DNA of 64,000 nucleotides, from NCBI GenBank assembly GCA_050730655.1, contig JBOHNL010000006.1:186001-250000 (forward strand). Direction: 5' to 3'. Position numbers and translations under genes: made by a program. This stretch comes from JAFEBO01 sp050730655 (GTDB lineage: Bacteria; Planctomycetota; Phycisphaerae; Phycisphaerales; UBA1924). The number at the start of each line of letters is the position of its first letter. Position 1 is the stretch's first letter. Below, one piece after another: positions 9,442-17,924 of this stretch. The notes beneath the pieces were generated by a model, which saw only the letters and a program-made list of their open reading frames with translations, searched no databases and was not told the origin of the DNA.

Positions 9442-11046
9442 TCAGCGGCGCGGCTTGGCGCCGGAGCCTCGTGCGGGCTTGGGGTCGGCCGCCGGCTTCG
9501 GTGAATCCTTGCTGAGGTAGCCATCGACAAGCGAAACGACTTGTTCGTGCAACTGAAGCGCGGCCTGATCTTCTTCACCGGCGGGGACATCGTTCGCCAG
9601 AATCGAGAACGCAATTGCGTGCCCCTTCTCGTCGATCACATAGCCAGACAAGCAGCGGACGTTGCGGATATAGCCGGATTTACCGTGCAGCTGGTTCTTC
9701 GGGCGGTTGTTCTTGAATCTGCGTTCGAGCGTTCCTTCGCCGGGCATCGCGAGAGACTGAATAAACGTCGACGCGATCGTTGAATCGTTTGCGATTGCCG
9801 CAAGCCAGTGCGTCATTGTCGTGGGCGAAACCCGATTGTCCTTCGACATGCCCGAACCGTCGCGAACGATGGTGCTCTTGGCCGCCTCGGGGCCGAGCTT
9901 TTCCGTCAGGAGCATGCGAAGTACCGAAGCGCCGTTCTCCCAGCTTCCCGGCTGGCCCGTGACGTCGTGGCCGATGCGCTTGATCAGCGCTTCGGCGTAA
10001 AGGTTGTAGCTTTCGACGTTGCAGCGCCGAACGACGTCCGCGAGCGGAGTCGTGATGACGGCAATCGTCCGGTCGCTACCGAGCTGCTCGCCCGGATCGG
10101 CAACACGCACGGTCGGAGGCGGAGCGCCACCCCCGGGCGTCGTCGCGCCCGCACCGGAGATCACGACGCCCGAACGCTCAAGGCGATCCGCAAGCAGTTG
10201 CCCGAAGAATGCGGGATTCTGGGTCAGCGTCACGCGCACGGGCTGCGTCACCGCAAATCGCACGTCGCCCATCAATTGAAAGCGATTCTCGTTTGCGTCG
10301 CGCTTGAGCCAGACGCTGTTGTTGCCGCTCGAAACGCTGCGCGATTTGGAAACATCGACCTCAACGATTGAAGTCTCAGGATCGATCGACACACTCGGCC
10401 TCTGCCCGTCCGCGCCGGGGCGTGGATAGACGTCCAGCACGTTTGCGTGGAAGATCAGGCCGGACACTTCAGCGCAGTACCACCGATCGAGCTGATCCTT
10501 CGGCCAGCTCGCGTGGACAAACTCGCGATCAAAGATCCGGTCGTCGACAATCACCTCGGAGAGCTTTTTCACGCCGGCTTTGGTCACGCTGGCCGTCATC
10601 GCGCCGAGCATGTCCGACACGGTCATCCGGGGCGAAGCGTTCTGCAGAATCTCCGGGTCGCCAAACGCCGGATCGCCCGAACCAACCACGATCAACCGGT
10701 CACCGTCGAGCTTGATCTCGGTCTTGAAGACAAAGTCGGCCTTCAGCGTCCAGAGCGCCGCGCCCGTCGTCAGCAGCTTCATGTTTGAAGCGGGGCAGAA
10801 ATCTTCATCAGCATTTCGAGAAGCGAGCACCTCGCCGGTTTTCACATCCACAACGCTCACGCCAATGCGCGACTTTCCGAGCTTCGCGCTGTGGATCAGC
10901 CGATCCACTTCGGCCTGCAACGGCTGGGCGATCGCGTGAAGCGAACACGCCGCCATCGCGCAGAAGGCCAACGCAGCAGGCAGCACGCCACGCGTCAACG
11001 AGGGGAGTGCGGACGGGATAGAACGCCGGTTCTTCGACATGTTCAT
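9442..11046 (-). CDS. dacB: D-alanyl-D-alanine carboxypeptidase/endopeptidase (PBP4 type, peptidase S13)
   Basis: 534 residues, secreted (signal peptide around residues 17-40, ending AIAQ). Low-molecular-mass penicillin-binding protein that trims or cleaves peptidoglycan cross-links in the periplasm. All three active-site motifs are visible: SNMK at residues 87-90 (SxxK), SYN in the segment before LYAEAL, and KSG in LHGKSGYI. The region between SxxK and SYN is long, as in S13 enzymes. The start at 11046 (ATG AAC ATG) is supported by CGGAAG 6 nt upstream; longer in-frame readings lack a signal peptide at the N-terminus. Monocistronic, ending in the shared terminator. Confidence 0.93.
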   Translation of the reverse strand: MNMSKNRRSIPSALPSLTRGVLPAALAFCAMAACSLHAIAQPLQAEVDRLIHSAKLGKSRIGVSVVDVKTGEVLASRNADEDFCPASNMKLLTTGAALWTLKADFVFKTEIKLDGDRLIVVGSGDPAFGDPEILQNASPRMTVSDMLGAMTASVTKAGVKKLSEVIVDDRIFDREFVHASWPKDQLDRWYCAEVSGLIFHANVLDVYPRPGADGQRPSVSIDPETSIVEVDVSKSRSVSSGNNSVWLKRDANENRFQLMGDVRFAVTQPVRVTLTQNPAFFGQLLADRLERSGVVISGAGATTPGGGAPPPTVRVADPGEQLGSDRTIAVITTPLADVVRRCNVESYNLYAEALIKRIGHDVTGQPGSWENGASVLRMLLTEKLGPEAAKSTIVRDGSGMSKDNRVSPTTMTHWLAAIANDSTIASTFIQSLAMPGEGTLERRFKNNRPKNQLHGKSGYIRNVRCLSGYVIDEKGHAIAFSILANDVPAGEEDQAALQLHEQVVSLVDGYLSKDSPKPAADPKPARGSGAKPRR

Positions 11047-11140
11047 GGCAGCTTCCGAACGGTTGCTGTCGTAATCGACCAGCCGCACCGCCTTGCTGCA
11101 ATTGGAAACGATTCCATCGCGCCGATTGTTCGAAGCTTTT

Positions 11141-11614
11141 TCAGCCCGCAGCGACCGCGACGCCTGTGCCCGCGACATCAGGCTGAATCCGCGCGAGCTT
11201 CACCAGGGTTTCTACCTGCGTCTTGCTCTGGATTTCCCACTGTGCCCAGCGAATTCCGTCAACCTGCTTGGCGTGCGTGATCGCATCGCGAACCGGCTTC
11301 AGCAACTTTCGCATCGGCAGCGCCGCAATGCCTTCGGCGGTCATCGGAATCACGAGCAGCGGCTGCTGACACTGCGGAACCAGATACGCCCACGCCCGCC
11401 CGGCAACGGCCTCGTGCCGAAAGAGAATCGACCAGCGCCAGGGAACACCCTGCCACGAAATTTCTTCGGAGGCGCCATCAAGCCCGAGCAAATGCTCGCG
11501 CGCGAGTTCCGCCGCCGGTTGAAGGGACTTTGTGATCTCGGAGATCAAAAGGTCCGCACTCGGCTTGCGAAACCGATCATTCCAAGCTGAACGGGCAACC
11601 GTGCCGCTGGACAT
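11141..11614 (-). CDS. Hypothetical protein
   Basis: 157 residues; I do not recognise a family. It is soluble, with no signal peptide or membrane helix. It carries the aromatic stretch WQGVPWRWSILF and the segment AWAYLVPQCQQPLLVIPM, suggesting a small mixed alpha/beta fold. Start ATG 11614 has GGAG 7 nt upstream; the frame stays open for another 35 codons without a better start. It lies 95 bp upstream of dacB on the same strand and is divergent from the receiver protein gene. Confidence 0.6.
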   Translation of the reverse strand: MSSGTVARSAWNDRFRKPSADLLISEITKSLQPAAELAREHLLGLDGASEEISWQGVPWRWSILFRHEAVAGRAWAYLVPQCQQPLLVIPMTAEGIAALPMRKLLKPVRDAITHAKQVDGIRWAQWEIQSKTQVETLVKLARIQPDVAGTGVAVAAG

Positions 11615-11802
11615 ACACACTCCGCGATCTGGAACCCACCCCAAACCAATTTCCCCGAACGCTTCGAGTACTGGCTCCCGAGCCTTCCCTGCCAGAACCC
11701 GTCCCCTCATTGTTCGCACGCTTCCGGTTCAGGTAAAGCCCCTATCCACACCTGATCCACATTTGGCCAGCATTCCTACCGGGCCCCTATTCTTCTGCTT
11801 CC

Positions 11803-12318
11803 ATGCCCCCAGATGCCCCCCACAGCCCGAATTCCCCGCTTCCAGCCCCGCAGAGCCCCCTGAGCGATCAGTGGGACGGGGCGGGCGTTAATGTCCTCAT
11901 CGTCGACGACAATGACCAGAATCTCGAATTGCTTGAGGCCTACCTCGAAGACCTTTCCTGCGAACTGCGGCTTGCCCGAGACGGCATGGAAGCGCTGGAC
12001 GCCGTTGCAGCGAAACATCCTGATGTCATTTTGCTCGACGTGATGATGCCCCGCATGAGCGGCTTTCAGGTCTGCGCCAAGCTCAAGCAGGATTCTGCGA
12101 CGAAGGACATTCCCATTGTCATGGTCACGGCCCTGAACGAGGTCAGCGACGTCGAGCGTGCCATCGAGTGCGGAGCCGACGACTTTCTGAGTAAGCCGGT
12201 CAACAAGCTCGAATTGCTCACCCGTGTGAAATCACTGGTCCGGATCAGCAAAATGCAGACAGAATTGCAGCGCACCCTCTCTCAGCTTCGCGCCTTCCGC
12301 GATCAATCCGGGAATTGA
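11803..12318 (+). CDS. Response regulator, receiver domain only
   Basis: 171 residues. After a 25-residue Pro/Ser-rich leader comes a CheY-type receiver: acidic pair D35-D36 (VLIVDDND), phospho-acceptor D79 (VILLDVMMP), T109 (VMVTA) and K131 (LSKPVNK). There is no output domain, only a short C-terminal helix after residue 145 (SKMQTELQRTLSQL), possibly a coiled coil. It could signal by protein contact, as in CheY, PilG or DivK types. No histidine kinase is adjacent. Located just upstream of the rpsL promoter. Confidence 0.92.
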   Translation: MPPDAPHSPNSPLPAPQSPLSDQWDGAGVNVLIVDDNDQNLELLEAYLEDLSCELRLARDGMEALDAVAAKHPDVILLDVMMPRMSGFQVCAKLKQDSATKDIPIVMVTALNEVSDVERAIECGADDFLSKPVNKLELLTRVKSLVRISKMQTELQRTLSQLRAFRDQSGN

Positions 12319-12351
12319 TCACCCCAATTTGACCCCAATTGGCACCGAAAA

Positions 12352-12380
12352 TTGTCCGCTTCGGGGCTTGCGCCTAGTAT
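12352..12380 (+). promoter_or_regulatory. Sigma-70-like promoter of rpsL
   Basis: -35 TTGTCC at 12352-12357, 17-nt spacer, -10 TAGTAT at 12375-12380. It lies 54 bp before the rpsL start in the gap after the receiver gene. Assigned by match to the consensus only. Confidence 0.6.
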
Positions 12381-12434
12381 TTCGACCCCAGTCCGGGCAC
12401 TGAGCCCGCGGGGAATTCTCCATCGGTAGACAAC

Positions 12435-12830
12435 ATGCCCACGATCAATCAGCTCGTTCGCCGTCCCCGCCGCAGCCCTGGAAACAAATCCAAGGTGCGC
12501 GATCTCAACCTTTCGCCCATGAAGCGCGGCGTGTGTCTGATCGTGCGCACCATGACGCCGAAGAAGCCGAACTCGGCTCTGCGAAAGATCGCCCGCGTTC
12601 GCCTGTCGAACGGGCGCGAAGTCACGGCGTACATCGGTGGCGAAGGCCACAACCTGCAGGAACACTCGATCGTCCTGGTGCGCGGCGGCCGCGTCCGCGA
12701 TCTTCCCGGCGTTCGTTACCACGTCGTCCGCGGCAGCCTTGACTGCCTGGGCGTCGAAGGCCGCAAGCAGAGCCGTTCCAAGTACGGTGCGAAGCGGGCC
12801 AAGGGCGGCGCTCCGGCTGCCAAGAAGTAA
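12435..12830 (+). CDS. rpsL: 30S ribosomal protein S12
   Basis: 131 residues. Decoding-centre protein of the small subunit. PKKPNSALRK (the lysine targeted by streptomycin resistance) and GEGHNLQEH and RVRDLPGVRYH (the loop with the modified Asp) are intact. The usually invariant segment after KRGVC reads LIVRTMTPKK here rather than the common TRVYTTTPKK. The C-terminus has an extra Ala/Lys tail. Followed by rpsG after 134 bp, with no fusA or tuf behind, so the str cluster is shortened. Confidence 0.98.
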   Translation: MPTINQLVRRPRRSPGNKSKVRDLNLSPMKRGVCLIVRTMTPKKPNSALRKIARVRLSNGREVTAYIGGEGHNLQEHSIVLVRGGRVRDLPGVRYHVVRGSLDCLGVEGRKQSRSKYGAKRAKGGAPAAKK

Positions 12831-12964
12831 GAACAATCTTTCCGCGGCGAGTAATCGCCGGGCTGCGTGAGCCCACGCAACCCGAGCGGTGAAATGTCCC
12901 GGGCAACGTCGCTCCGGTCACGCCGACAACCCGACCGCAAGGTCATCAGGGAGTTTCCATTCCG

Positions 12965-13456
12965 ATGGGCAATTTCACCAAGTCAGATGAACAGCTTCGT
13001 CCCGACCCGCGTTTCGGCGACAAGGTGCTATCGCGCTTTATCAACTGCGTCATGCGTCAGGGCAAGAAGTCAGTCGCTCAGAAGGTCGTCTACGACGCGA
13101 TGGACATTATCGAAGACAAGCTGACCAAGGAAACGGCTCCTGAGAAGCCGGAAAACTCGATCGCGCTCTTCCGCATGGCGCTCGAGAACGTCAAGCCGTT
13201 CGTCGAAGTCCGCTCCAAGCGAATCGGCGGCGCCAACTACCAGGTTCCCATGCAGGTGAACCACAAGCGTCAGCAGTCGCTGGCCTTCCGCTGGATTATC
13301 GATTCGTGCCGCGCTGAAAAGGGCCGCCCGATGGCCAACCGTCTCGCCGACGAGCTCTATGCCGCCGCGAAGAAGGAAGGCAAAGCCATGATGACGCGTG
13401 ACCAGACGCACAAGATGGCCGAAGCCAACCGCGCGTTCGCTCACTTCGCGAACTGA
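12965..13456 (+). CDS. rpsG: 30S ribosomal protein S7
   Basis: 163 residues, assembly initiator of the 30S head. Typical segments are SRFINCVMRQGKKSVAQ, ENVKPFVEVRSKRIGGANYQVP, and RKMAE-like C-terminal MTRDQTHKMAEANRAFAH. Start ATG 12965 follows a purine-containing stretch GGGAG 8 nt upstream (12951-12955). Co-directional with rpsL, and the unit ends in a strong terminator 28 bp downstream. Confidence 0.98.
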   Translation: MGNFTKSDEQLRPDPRFGDKVLSRFINCVMRQGKKSVAQKVVYDAMDIIEDKLTKETAPEKPENSIALFRMALENVKPFVEVRSKRIGGANYQVPMQVNHKRQQSLAFRWIIDSCRAEKGRPMANRLADELYAAAKKEGKAMMTRDQTHKMAEANRAFAHFAN

Positions 13457-13483
13457 TCGAAGCTCGAAATCAACTGCTCACTC

Positions 13484-13511
13484 AAGGCCCGGCGTACGCC
13501 GGGCCTTTTTT
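13484..13511 (+). terminator. Intrinsic terminator after rpsG
   Basis: Perfect 9-bp stem GGCCCGGCG / CGCCGGGCC with a two-base TA loop between arms, followed by six T residues. Closes the rpsL-rpsG unit. Confidence 0.9.
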
Positions 13512-13607
13512 CCTGGCGACGCGGGGGATGAACGCAAAGAGCGTCGACCTGATTGCTGGCGAGATGTCCCCTCCCCCACCCTCCAAACCGCACTCATAAA
13601 CTCCCCA

Positions 13608-14681
13608 GTGCCGGACGCCTCCCAATCTCCCGACCGCTACTCACGGCAATCGATCCTGCCCGGCATCGGTGAGGGAGGTCAGCGTGCGATTGCAAGCTCG
13701 CATGCCGTCGTCATCGGATGCGGCGCACTCGGCTGTGGCGTCATCGATCAGTTGGCCCGCGCGGGCGTCGGCCGTCTCACGCTGATCGACCGCGACATTG
13801 TCGAGTGGAGCAACCTGCAGAGGCAAACGCTCTTCGACGAGGATGATGCTCGCACCGGCCAGCCCAAGGCAATCGCCGCGGCTCGCAGAGTGCGGGCGAT
13901 CAATTCGAGCATTCAGGTTGAGGCACATATCGCTGATCTGAATCATGAAAATGCCGAGGCGCTGCTGCTCGGCGGTGCGAGGCCCAACCTGCTTCTCGAC
14001 GGCACCGACAATCTCGAAACTCGGTATCTCCTGAACGACGTCGCTGTCAAGCACGGGATTCCGCTGATCTACGGCGGTGTTATCGCGCGGCGCGGGATGC
14101 AGATGACGATCCGCCCTCATCCACTCCCCAACGCCGGACCCTGCCTGCGCTGTGTCTTTCCGGAGCCTTCCACGAGCGGGCAAACGGAGACGTGCGACAC
14201 CGCCGGAGTGTTGGGCGCGGCGGTTTCCATCGTCGCGTCGCTTCAGGCATCTGCCGCGATCGACCTCTTCACCGATCCGGCACGCGGGATGAAGTACATC
14301 CTCATCGAGTTTGATCTCGGCGATGTTCGTTTTCGCACGATCGACCTTTCGAATCTTGCAATGCCCGAGGCCCGCGCCGAGTGCATCTGCTGCGGCAAAT
14401 CGCGGTACGAATTCCTGTCGGGGGAACGTTCTCGACCGGCAGTCACGCTTTGCGGACGCGGCGCGTTTCAGATTCCGGCGGGCCGAACTCGAATTGATCT
14501 CTCCCGGCTCGCGACGACCGTGAGCCGCGTCTCGCCGGTGACCGCGAACGAGTTTTTCGTGCGGATCAAGCCACGCGAAGGAGTCGAGCTGACCGTGTTC
14601 GCCGATGCTCGTGCCGTCGTTCGCGGCGCCGCGAATGACGGAGAAGCGCGAGCGCTGTACGATCGATTTGTTGGTGCCTGA
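13608..14681 (+). CDS. ThiF/MoeB/HesA family adenylyltransferase (E1-like)
   Basis: 357 residues. Adenylates the C-terminal Gly-Gly of a sulfur-carrier protein such as ThiS or MoaD. Seen: ATP-binding IGCGALGCGVIDQL, LTLIDRDIVEWSNLQRQ (Asp plus the arginine finger), DGTDNLETR, catalytic Cys in GQTETCDTAG, and two zinc pairs, CLRC and CICC. After about residue 270 an extra domain (VTLCGRGAFQIPAG...) ends in VFADARAVVRG, as in some ThiF proteins. Start is uncertain: GTG 13608 is the only good start before the conserved RYSRQ motif, but no clear ribosome-binding site is seen. No thiS/moaD lies next to it. Confidence 0.88.
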   Translation: MPDASQSPDRYSRQSILPGIGEGGQRAIASSHAVVIGCGALGCGVIDQLARAGVGRLTLIDRDIVEWSNLQRQTLFDEDDARTGQPKAIAAARRVRAINSSIQVEAHIADLNHENAEALLLGGARPNLLLDGTDNLETRYLLNDVAVKHGIPLIYGGVIARRGMQMTIRPHPLPNAGPCLRCVFPEPSTSGQTETCDTAGVLGAAVSIVASLQASAAIDLFTDPARGMKYILIEFDLGDVRFRTIDLSNLAMPEARAECICCGKSRYEFLSGERSRPAVTLCGRGAFQIPAGRTRIDLSRLATTVSRVSPVTANEFFVRIKPREGVELTVFADARAVVRGAANDGEARALYDRFVGA

Positions 14682-14709
14682 ACTGACGTTTACACAGGGA
14701 GTTTGCACG

Positions 14710-15246
14710 ATGGGCCAGGTCTTGGAACAAATTGTCGCCGCGGCAGCACGTGGCCGGGGTCTTGCTGAAAAAATGCTTGTCGGCATCACGCCCCAGCAGT
14801 TTGCACGCAAACCGCACTTTGAGACAACGGCGGGCACAAAGGTAATCGACTGCAATCACCCCGCGTTCGTCTTTGGCCACCTCTCTACGTATCCGGCGCG
14901 TGCACTTTTCGCTCTCGGTGAAGACCCTGCCCAGGTCGCCCCCACGGATGAATTCATCGCCCTTTTCAAGGCCGGTGTCGAATGCAAGGACGATCCGGAA
15001 GGCTGCATCTATCCGGCGATGGACAAGATCACCGGCATTTTTTTCGCAAACCATGACGCGGCATTCGCGCGAATCTCGAAGCTCGACGATGCGGTCATGC
15101 AGCGCCAAACCCCTGATGAACGCTACCGGCAGATCTTTCCGACCGCCGGCTCCGCTGCGACGTTCATCCTGACCAGCCACTTCATGATGCACATCGGACA
15201 GGTGAGCACGTGGCGCCGATGCTTCGGGCTTCCGTCGGCGATGTAA
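14710..15246 (+). CDS. DinB-fold family protein
   Basis: 178 residues. A four-helix metal-binding fold of the DinB/YfiT type: conserved histidines in FVFGHLSTYP and HFMMHIGQVSTWRRCFG match the DinB_2-like pattern. Members include mycothiol- or bacillithiol-dependent S-transferases and many of unknown job. ATG 14710 follows GGGAG with 8-nt spacing and sits 28 bp after the ThiF gene, so the two are probably co-transcribed. No substrate can be inferred. Confidence 0.8.
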   Translation: MGQVLEQIVAAAARGRGLAEKMLVGITPQQFARKPHFETTAGTKVIDCNHPAFVFGHLSTYPARALFALGEDPAQVAPTDEFIALFKAGVECKDDPEGCIYPAMDKITGIFFANHDAAFARISKLDDAVMQRQTPDERYRQIFPTAGSAATFILTSHFMMHIGQVSTWRRCFGLPSAM

Positions 15247-15421
15247 CCCGGATCAATGCACCGGCCCCGAAATTCGGAAGGCAAAAATGTCCGCGAGCAG
15301 CTCCGATTTCTCTTGGAACGGGAGATGGAGAATCCGGGTCGCTCGATCGTCGCGGAGCTGAAACGCGAGACTTGGTGATATCCAGTTGTTCCAACCTGGC
15401 TGTCAAAACTCGGAGATTCCG

Positions 15422-16045
15422 CTACGGCCGCCGCGCGACTTTCTTCACGTCCGCCGAGCCTATCCAGACCTTTTCGTTGCTCTGAATGTCGATCATCTCA
15501 AGGTTGATCTGGTAGTACTGCACGATCGTGCGTCGGTCGTTGCTCTCTTGCTTAACCTCACCAATGCGTCCGAGCATGATGTAGTCGGCGCCAAGTTCCA
15601 TAGCCTGCTTCTTGACTGTCTCGGGTATGTTCCAGGCCTGACCCTGCTGCCGTTCATCGCGAATCTCGGCTCGCTCATCCCGATCGGCAACGATGCGCAC
15701 GCGGCCCGAATTGATCAGCTCTTCTTCGAAGCGCTTCGTCACGAGTTTGGTGTCGATGTAGTCACTGGTCTCGTTTCGGACGGTGCCGACAAAGACGACG
15801 GGGCGGTTGCCGCCGTGCGCGCTGCGGAAGTTCTCGACCCACGGGCGGGCGAGGCAGTCGGCGATGAGTTGGCGGTACGTCTGACGGGCGTCGTCGTCTT
15901 GCCATCGGTAGTCGACGTCCACCGTCGTTTCCGGATCGACGCGATTCACGCTCCAGTTGCCGTAAGGGCCACCGGTGCAGCCAACCGTCCCGGCGACGAT
16001 CACACCCACACAGAAAACCGCAACCGAGTTCGCGAACGCTGCCAT
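15422..16045 (-). CDS. LpoB-like penicillin-binding protein activator lipoprotein
   Basis: 207 residues. N-terminal hydrophobic signal followed by a cysteine (GTVGC), consistent with a lipoprotein though the -3 position is Thr. The body matches the LpoB family: VVFVGTVRNETSDYIDTKL, ELINSGRVRIVADR and ADYIMLGRIGEV. In enterobacteria LpoB activates PBP1b from the outer membrane. ATG 16045 follows AGGAAA. It is 120 bp downstream of the COG3014-like lipoprotein gene on the same strand, an arrangement also known in gammaproteobacteria. Function as a PBP activator here is inference. Confidence 0.8.
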   Translation of the reverse strand: MAAFANSVAVFCVGVIVAGTVGCTGGPYGNWSVNRVDPETTVDVDYRWQDDDARQTYRQLIADCLARPWVENFRSAHGGNRPVVFVGTVRNETSDYIDTKLVTKRFEEELINSGRVRIVADRDERAEIRDERQQGQAWNIPETVKKQAMELGADYIMLGRIGEVKQESNDRRTIVQYYQINLEMIDIQSNEKVWIGSADVKKVARRP

Positions 16046-16165
16046 GTGTTTCCTACTCCAATGCGCCTCTCGTGCCACGTCCGACTTAAGTTTATGCGTA
16101 CTAACTTGATCGCGGGTTTTGCTCATTTGCACGGCCACAAGCGCGGCGATTTTCACGACTTAGGC

Positions 16166-17554
16166 CTATTTCGCCGTTGTCTCCACGACCGTCGCCAACT
16201 GCCCCGCAACCGGGCCATCAGGGATCGTCACGTCGCGCCATGGAGACTGGCCGACGGGCTGGCTCGCTGCATTGAGATACACCACGCGCACTCGATGCGC
16301 GCCCGGCGGCAGCTTCGTCAGACCGACAAACGCCTTCGCGGGCAAAAACTCCCATGATCGCAAATCGGCTTTTTCGGTCGCCCCGAGCACCGCGAGCCCG
16401 ATCAGCCCGCCGACGGACCGAATCAGCATCTGCGTGCCGCTGTCGTGCTGAGTCTGAGCGGCAACTTCGGATGCACCGACCGTCGCACCGGCTTTCACAA
16501 GATAGCGCACCATCGTGCGCTGATAGATCAAGGGAAGCTGGCGAGCGAAATTTTCGGCAGTGACCGCACCGAGGTCTTCGACGAGTTCGAGCGTTCCTCC
16601 CTCGCGAATGGTGCCGGTCGAGTCCTGCGTTTCGATTCGCCCCGCAGCAATAGCGCTGCCCCGCTGAATCATTCGAGGCAGTTCGAAATAGACCGGAAAG
16701 GAGAACACAGCGATCGGCCCGACTCGCTCCGCGACGAGATACGGTCCGCATCCAGTCATCGCGACCATCAGCACATTTCCTGCCGAAGGATCAAGATCCG
16801 ACAGGTCAGCGAAAGCATTTTTGTTCACGTTCGGAAAGAGCTTCGGCTGGGCTTCCATGGCCTGAAGCAGGCGACGTCCGGCAACGCGCTGAAGTTCGCG
16901 ATCGCCGGTTTTCATGAACGTGATCGCCGTGAGAAATGTTCCGAGCGGGCTCTCGATGAATTCGCCGCCGGTTGGGGTTGAATATCGCGTCGCGTTCCCG
17001 GTTCGCTCCGCAGCCCCGTAGCCCTGGCCGGCCTTTTCCTTCAGCGCCTGCGTCTCGTGCAGATACTGATCGCGGAGCAGATTGGTCTTGTTCGCCATCC
17101 GGCGCGCCTCGACCGTCGCCCCGCCATCGAGACGCCCCTGCTCCATCTGCATCAGCATTTTGAAGACGTTGACATAAATGTCCTCAAACGGCGGTGCGAT
17201 GTACGGCACCACCGTGTCGTTGAGCACCCACTGCGCCGCCTGCTCGGAAGGCCTCAGTGCGCGCTGCGCATCGATCCGCTTTTCGGCGTCTTCCAGCGAG
17301 CGCATCGTTGCGGCTGCATCATTCTGAGCCAGCGCCACGCCCCCGCGATCGAGCAGCCAGAGCAGCCGATTGCGATCACCGAACGCATCGATCGTTTCAG
17401 GCTCTTCCAGCGTCTTTGTCGCGGCGGCAAACTGGCCCGCCTGATGTTCGGATCGAAGTCGATCCTGCGCGATATCAAACGGCGTCGTACATCCGCTCAG
17501 CGGTACGGCGGCGACAAGGCCCGCGGCGAACGCCGCACCAAATCCCGACCTCAC
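16166..17554 (-). CDS. COG3014-like lipoprotein
   Basis: 462 residues. Signal peptide with clear lipobox LSGC (VAAVPLSGCTT). The rest is soluble and predicted periplasmic: a helical TPR-like N-terminal half (many Ala/Leu helices up to about 200), then mixed alpha/beta with GNVLMVAMTGCGPYLVAE and a C-terminal beta-rich part ending AGQLATVVE. This order resembles COG3014 proteins, which travel with lpoB in some proteobacteria. GTG 17554 gives a compact signal peptide; a GTG at 17584 is possible but would overlap the divergent MazG gene. Confidence 0.7.
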   Translation of the reverse strand: MRSGFGAAFAAGLVAAVPLSGCTTPFDIAQDRLRSEHQAGQFAAATKTLEEPETIDAFGDRNRLLWLLDRGGVALAQNDAAATMRSLEDAEKRIDAQRALRPSEQAAQWVLNDTVVPYIAPPFEDIYVNVFKMLMQMEQGRLDGGATVEARRMANKTNLLRDQYLHETQALKEKAGQGYGAAERTGNATRYSTPTGGEFIESPLGTFLTAITFMKTGDRELQRVAGRRLLQAMEAQPKLFPNVNKNAFADLSDLDPSAGNVLMVAMTGCGPYLVAERVGPIAVFSFPVYFELPRMIQRGSAIAAGRIETQDSTGTIREGGTLELVEDLGAVTAENFARQLPLIYQRTMVRYLVKAGATVGASEVAAQTQHDSGTQMLIRSVGGLIGLAVLGATEKADLRSWEFLPAKAFVGLTKLPPGAHRVRVVYLNAASQPVGQSPWRDVTIPDGPVAGQLATVVETTAK

Positions 17555-17576
17555 TCTCTGTGCTAAATTGATCGTT

Positions 17577-17900
17577 ATGGACACACCGTCTCACACTCCG
17601 CCGCTGACTCTCGAAGGTTTCCAGCGGCTGATTCGGGATCGATATTACGCGACCGACAGCAAGCGCGGCCCAGCCGCCACGTTCCTCCTGCTGACAGAGG
17701 AATTCGGAGAACTCGCCACGGCGTTGCACGCCAACCTGCCCGGAAAAACACCGACGCCGGAGCAGAAGGCCAATCTGGAAGAAGAATTCGCGGATGTGCT
17801 CGCCTGGCTCGCGACGATTGCCAATATCACCGGCGTCAGCTTCGAGAAGGCCGTGCAGAAGTACACGATTCCGGGCCTCGTCGAAGGCGTGAAGGATTGA
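17577..17900 (+). CDS. MazG-like nucleotide pyrophosphohydrolase
   Basis: 107 residues. The single MazG helical-bundle domain carries the metal site as EEFGE (in LLTEEFGELATAL) and EEEFADVLAWL, matching the EExxE...ExxD pattern. Enzymes of this type hydrolyse non-canonical or excess NTPs to NMP and pyrophosphate. ATG 17577 is preferred over TTG 17568. Divergent from the COG3014-like gene, with 22 bp between starts. Ends 24 bp before the convergent SpoIIE gene. Confidence 0.88.
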   Translation: MDTPSHTPPLTLEGFQRLIRDRYYATDSKRGPAATFLLLTEEFGELATALHANLPGKTPTPEQKANLEEEFADVLAWLATIANITGVSFEKAVQKYTIPGLVEGVKD

Positions 17901-17924
17901 GGCTTTCTCGGATCGACCCTGAAA

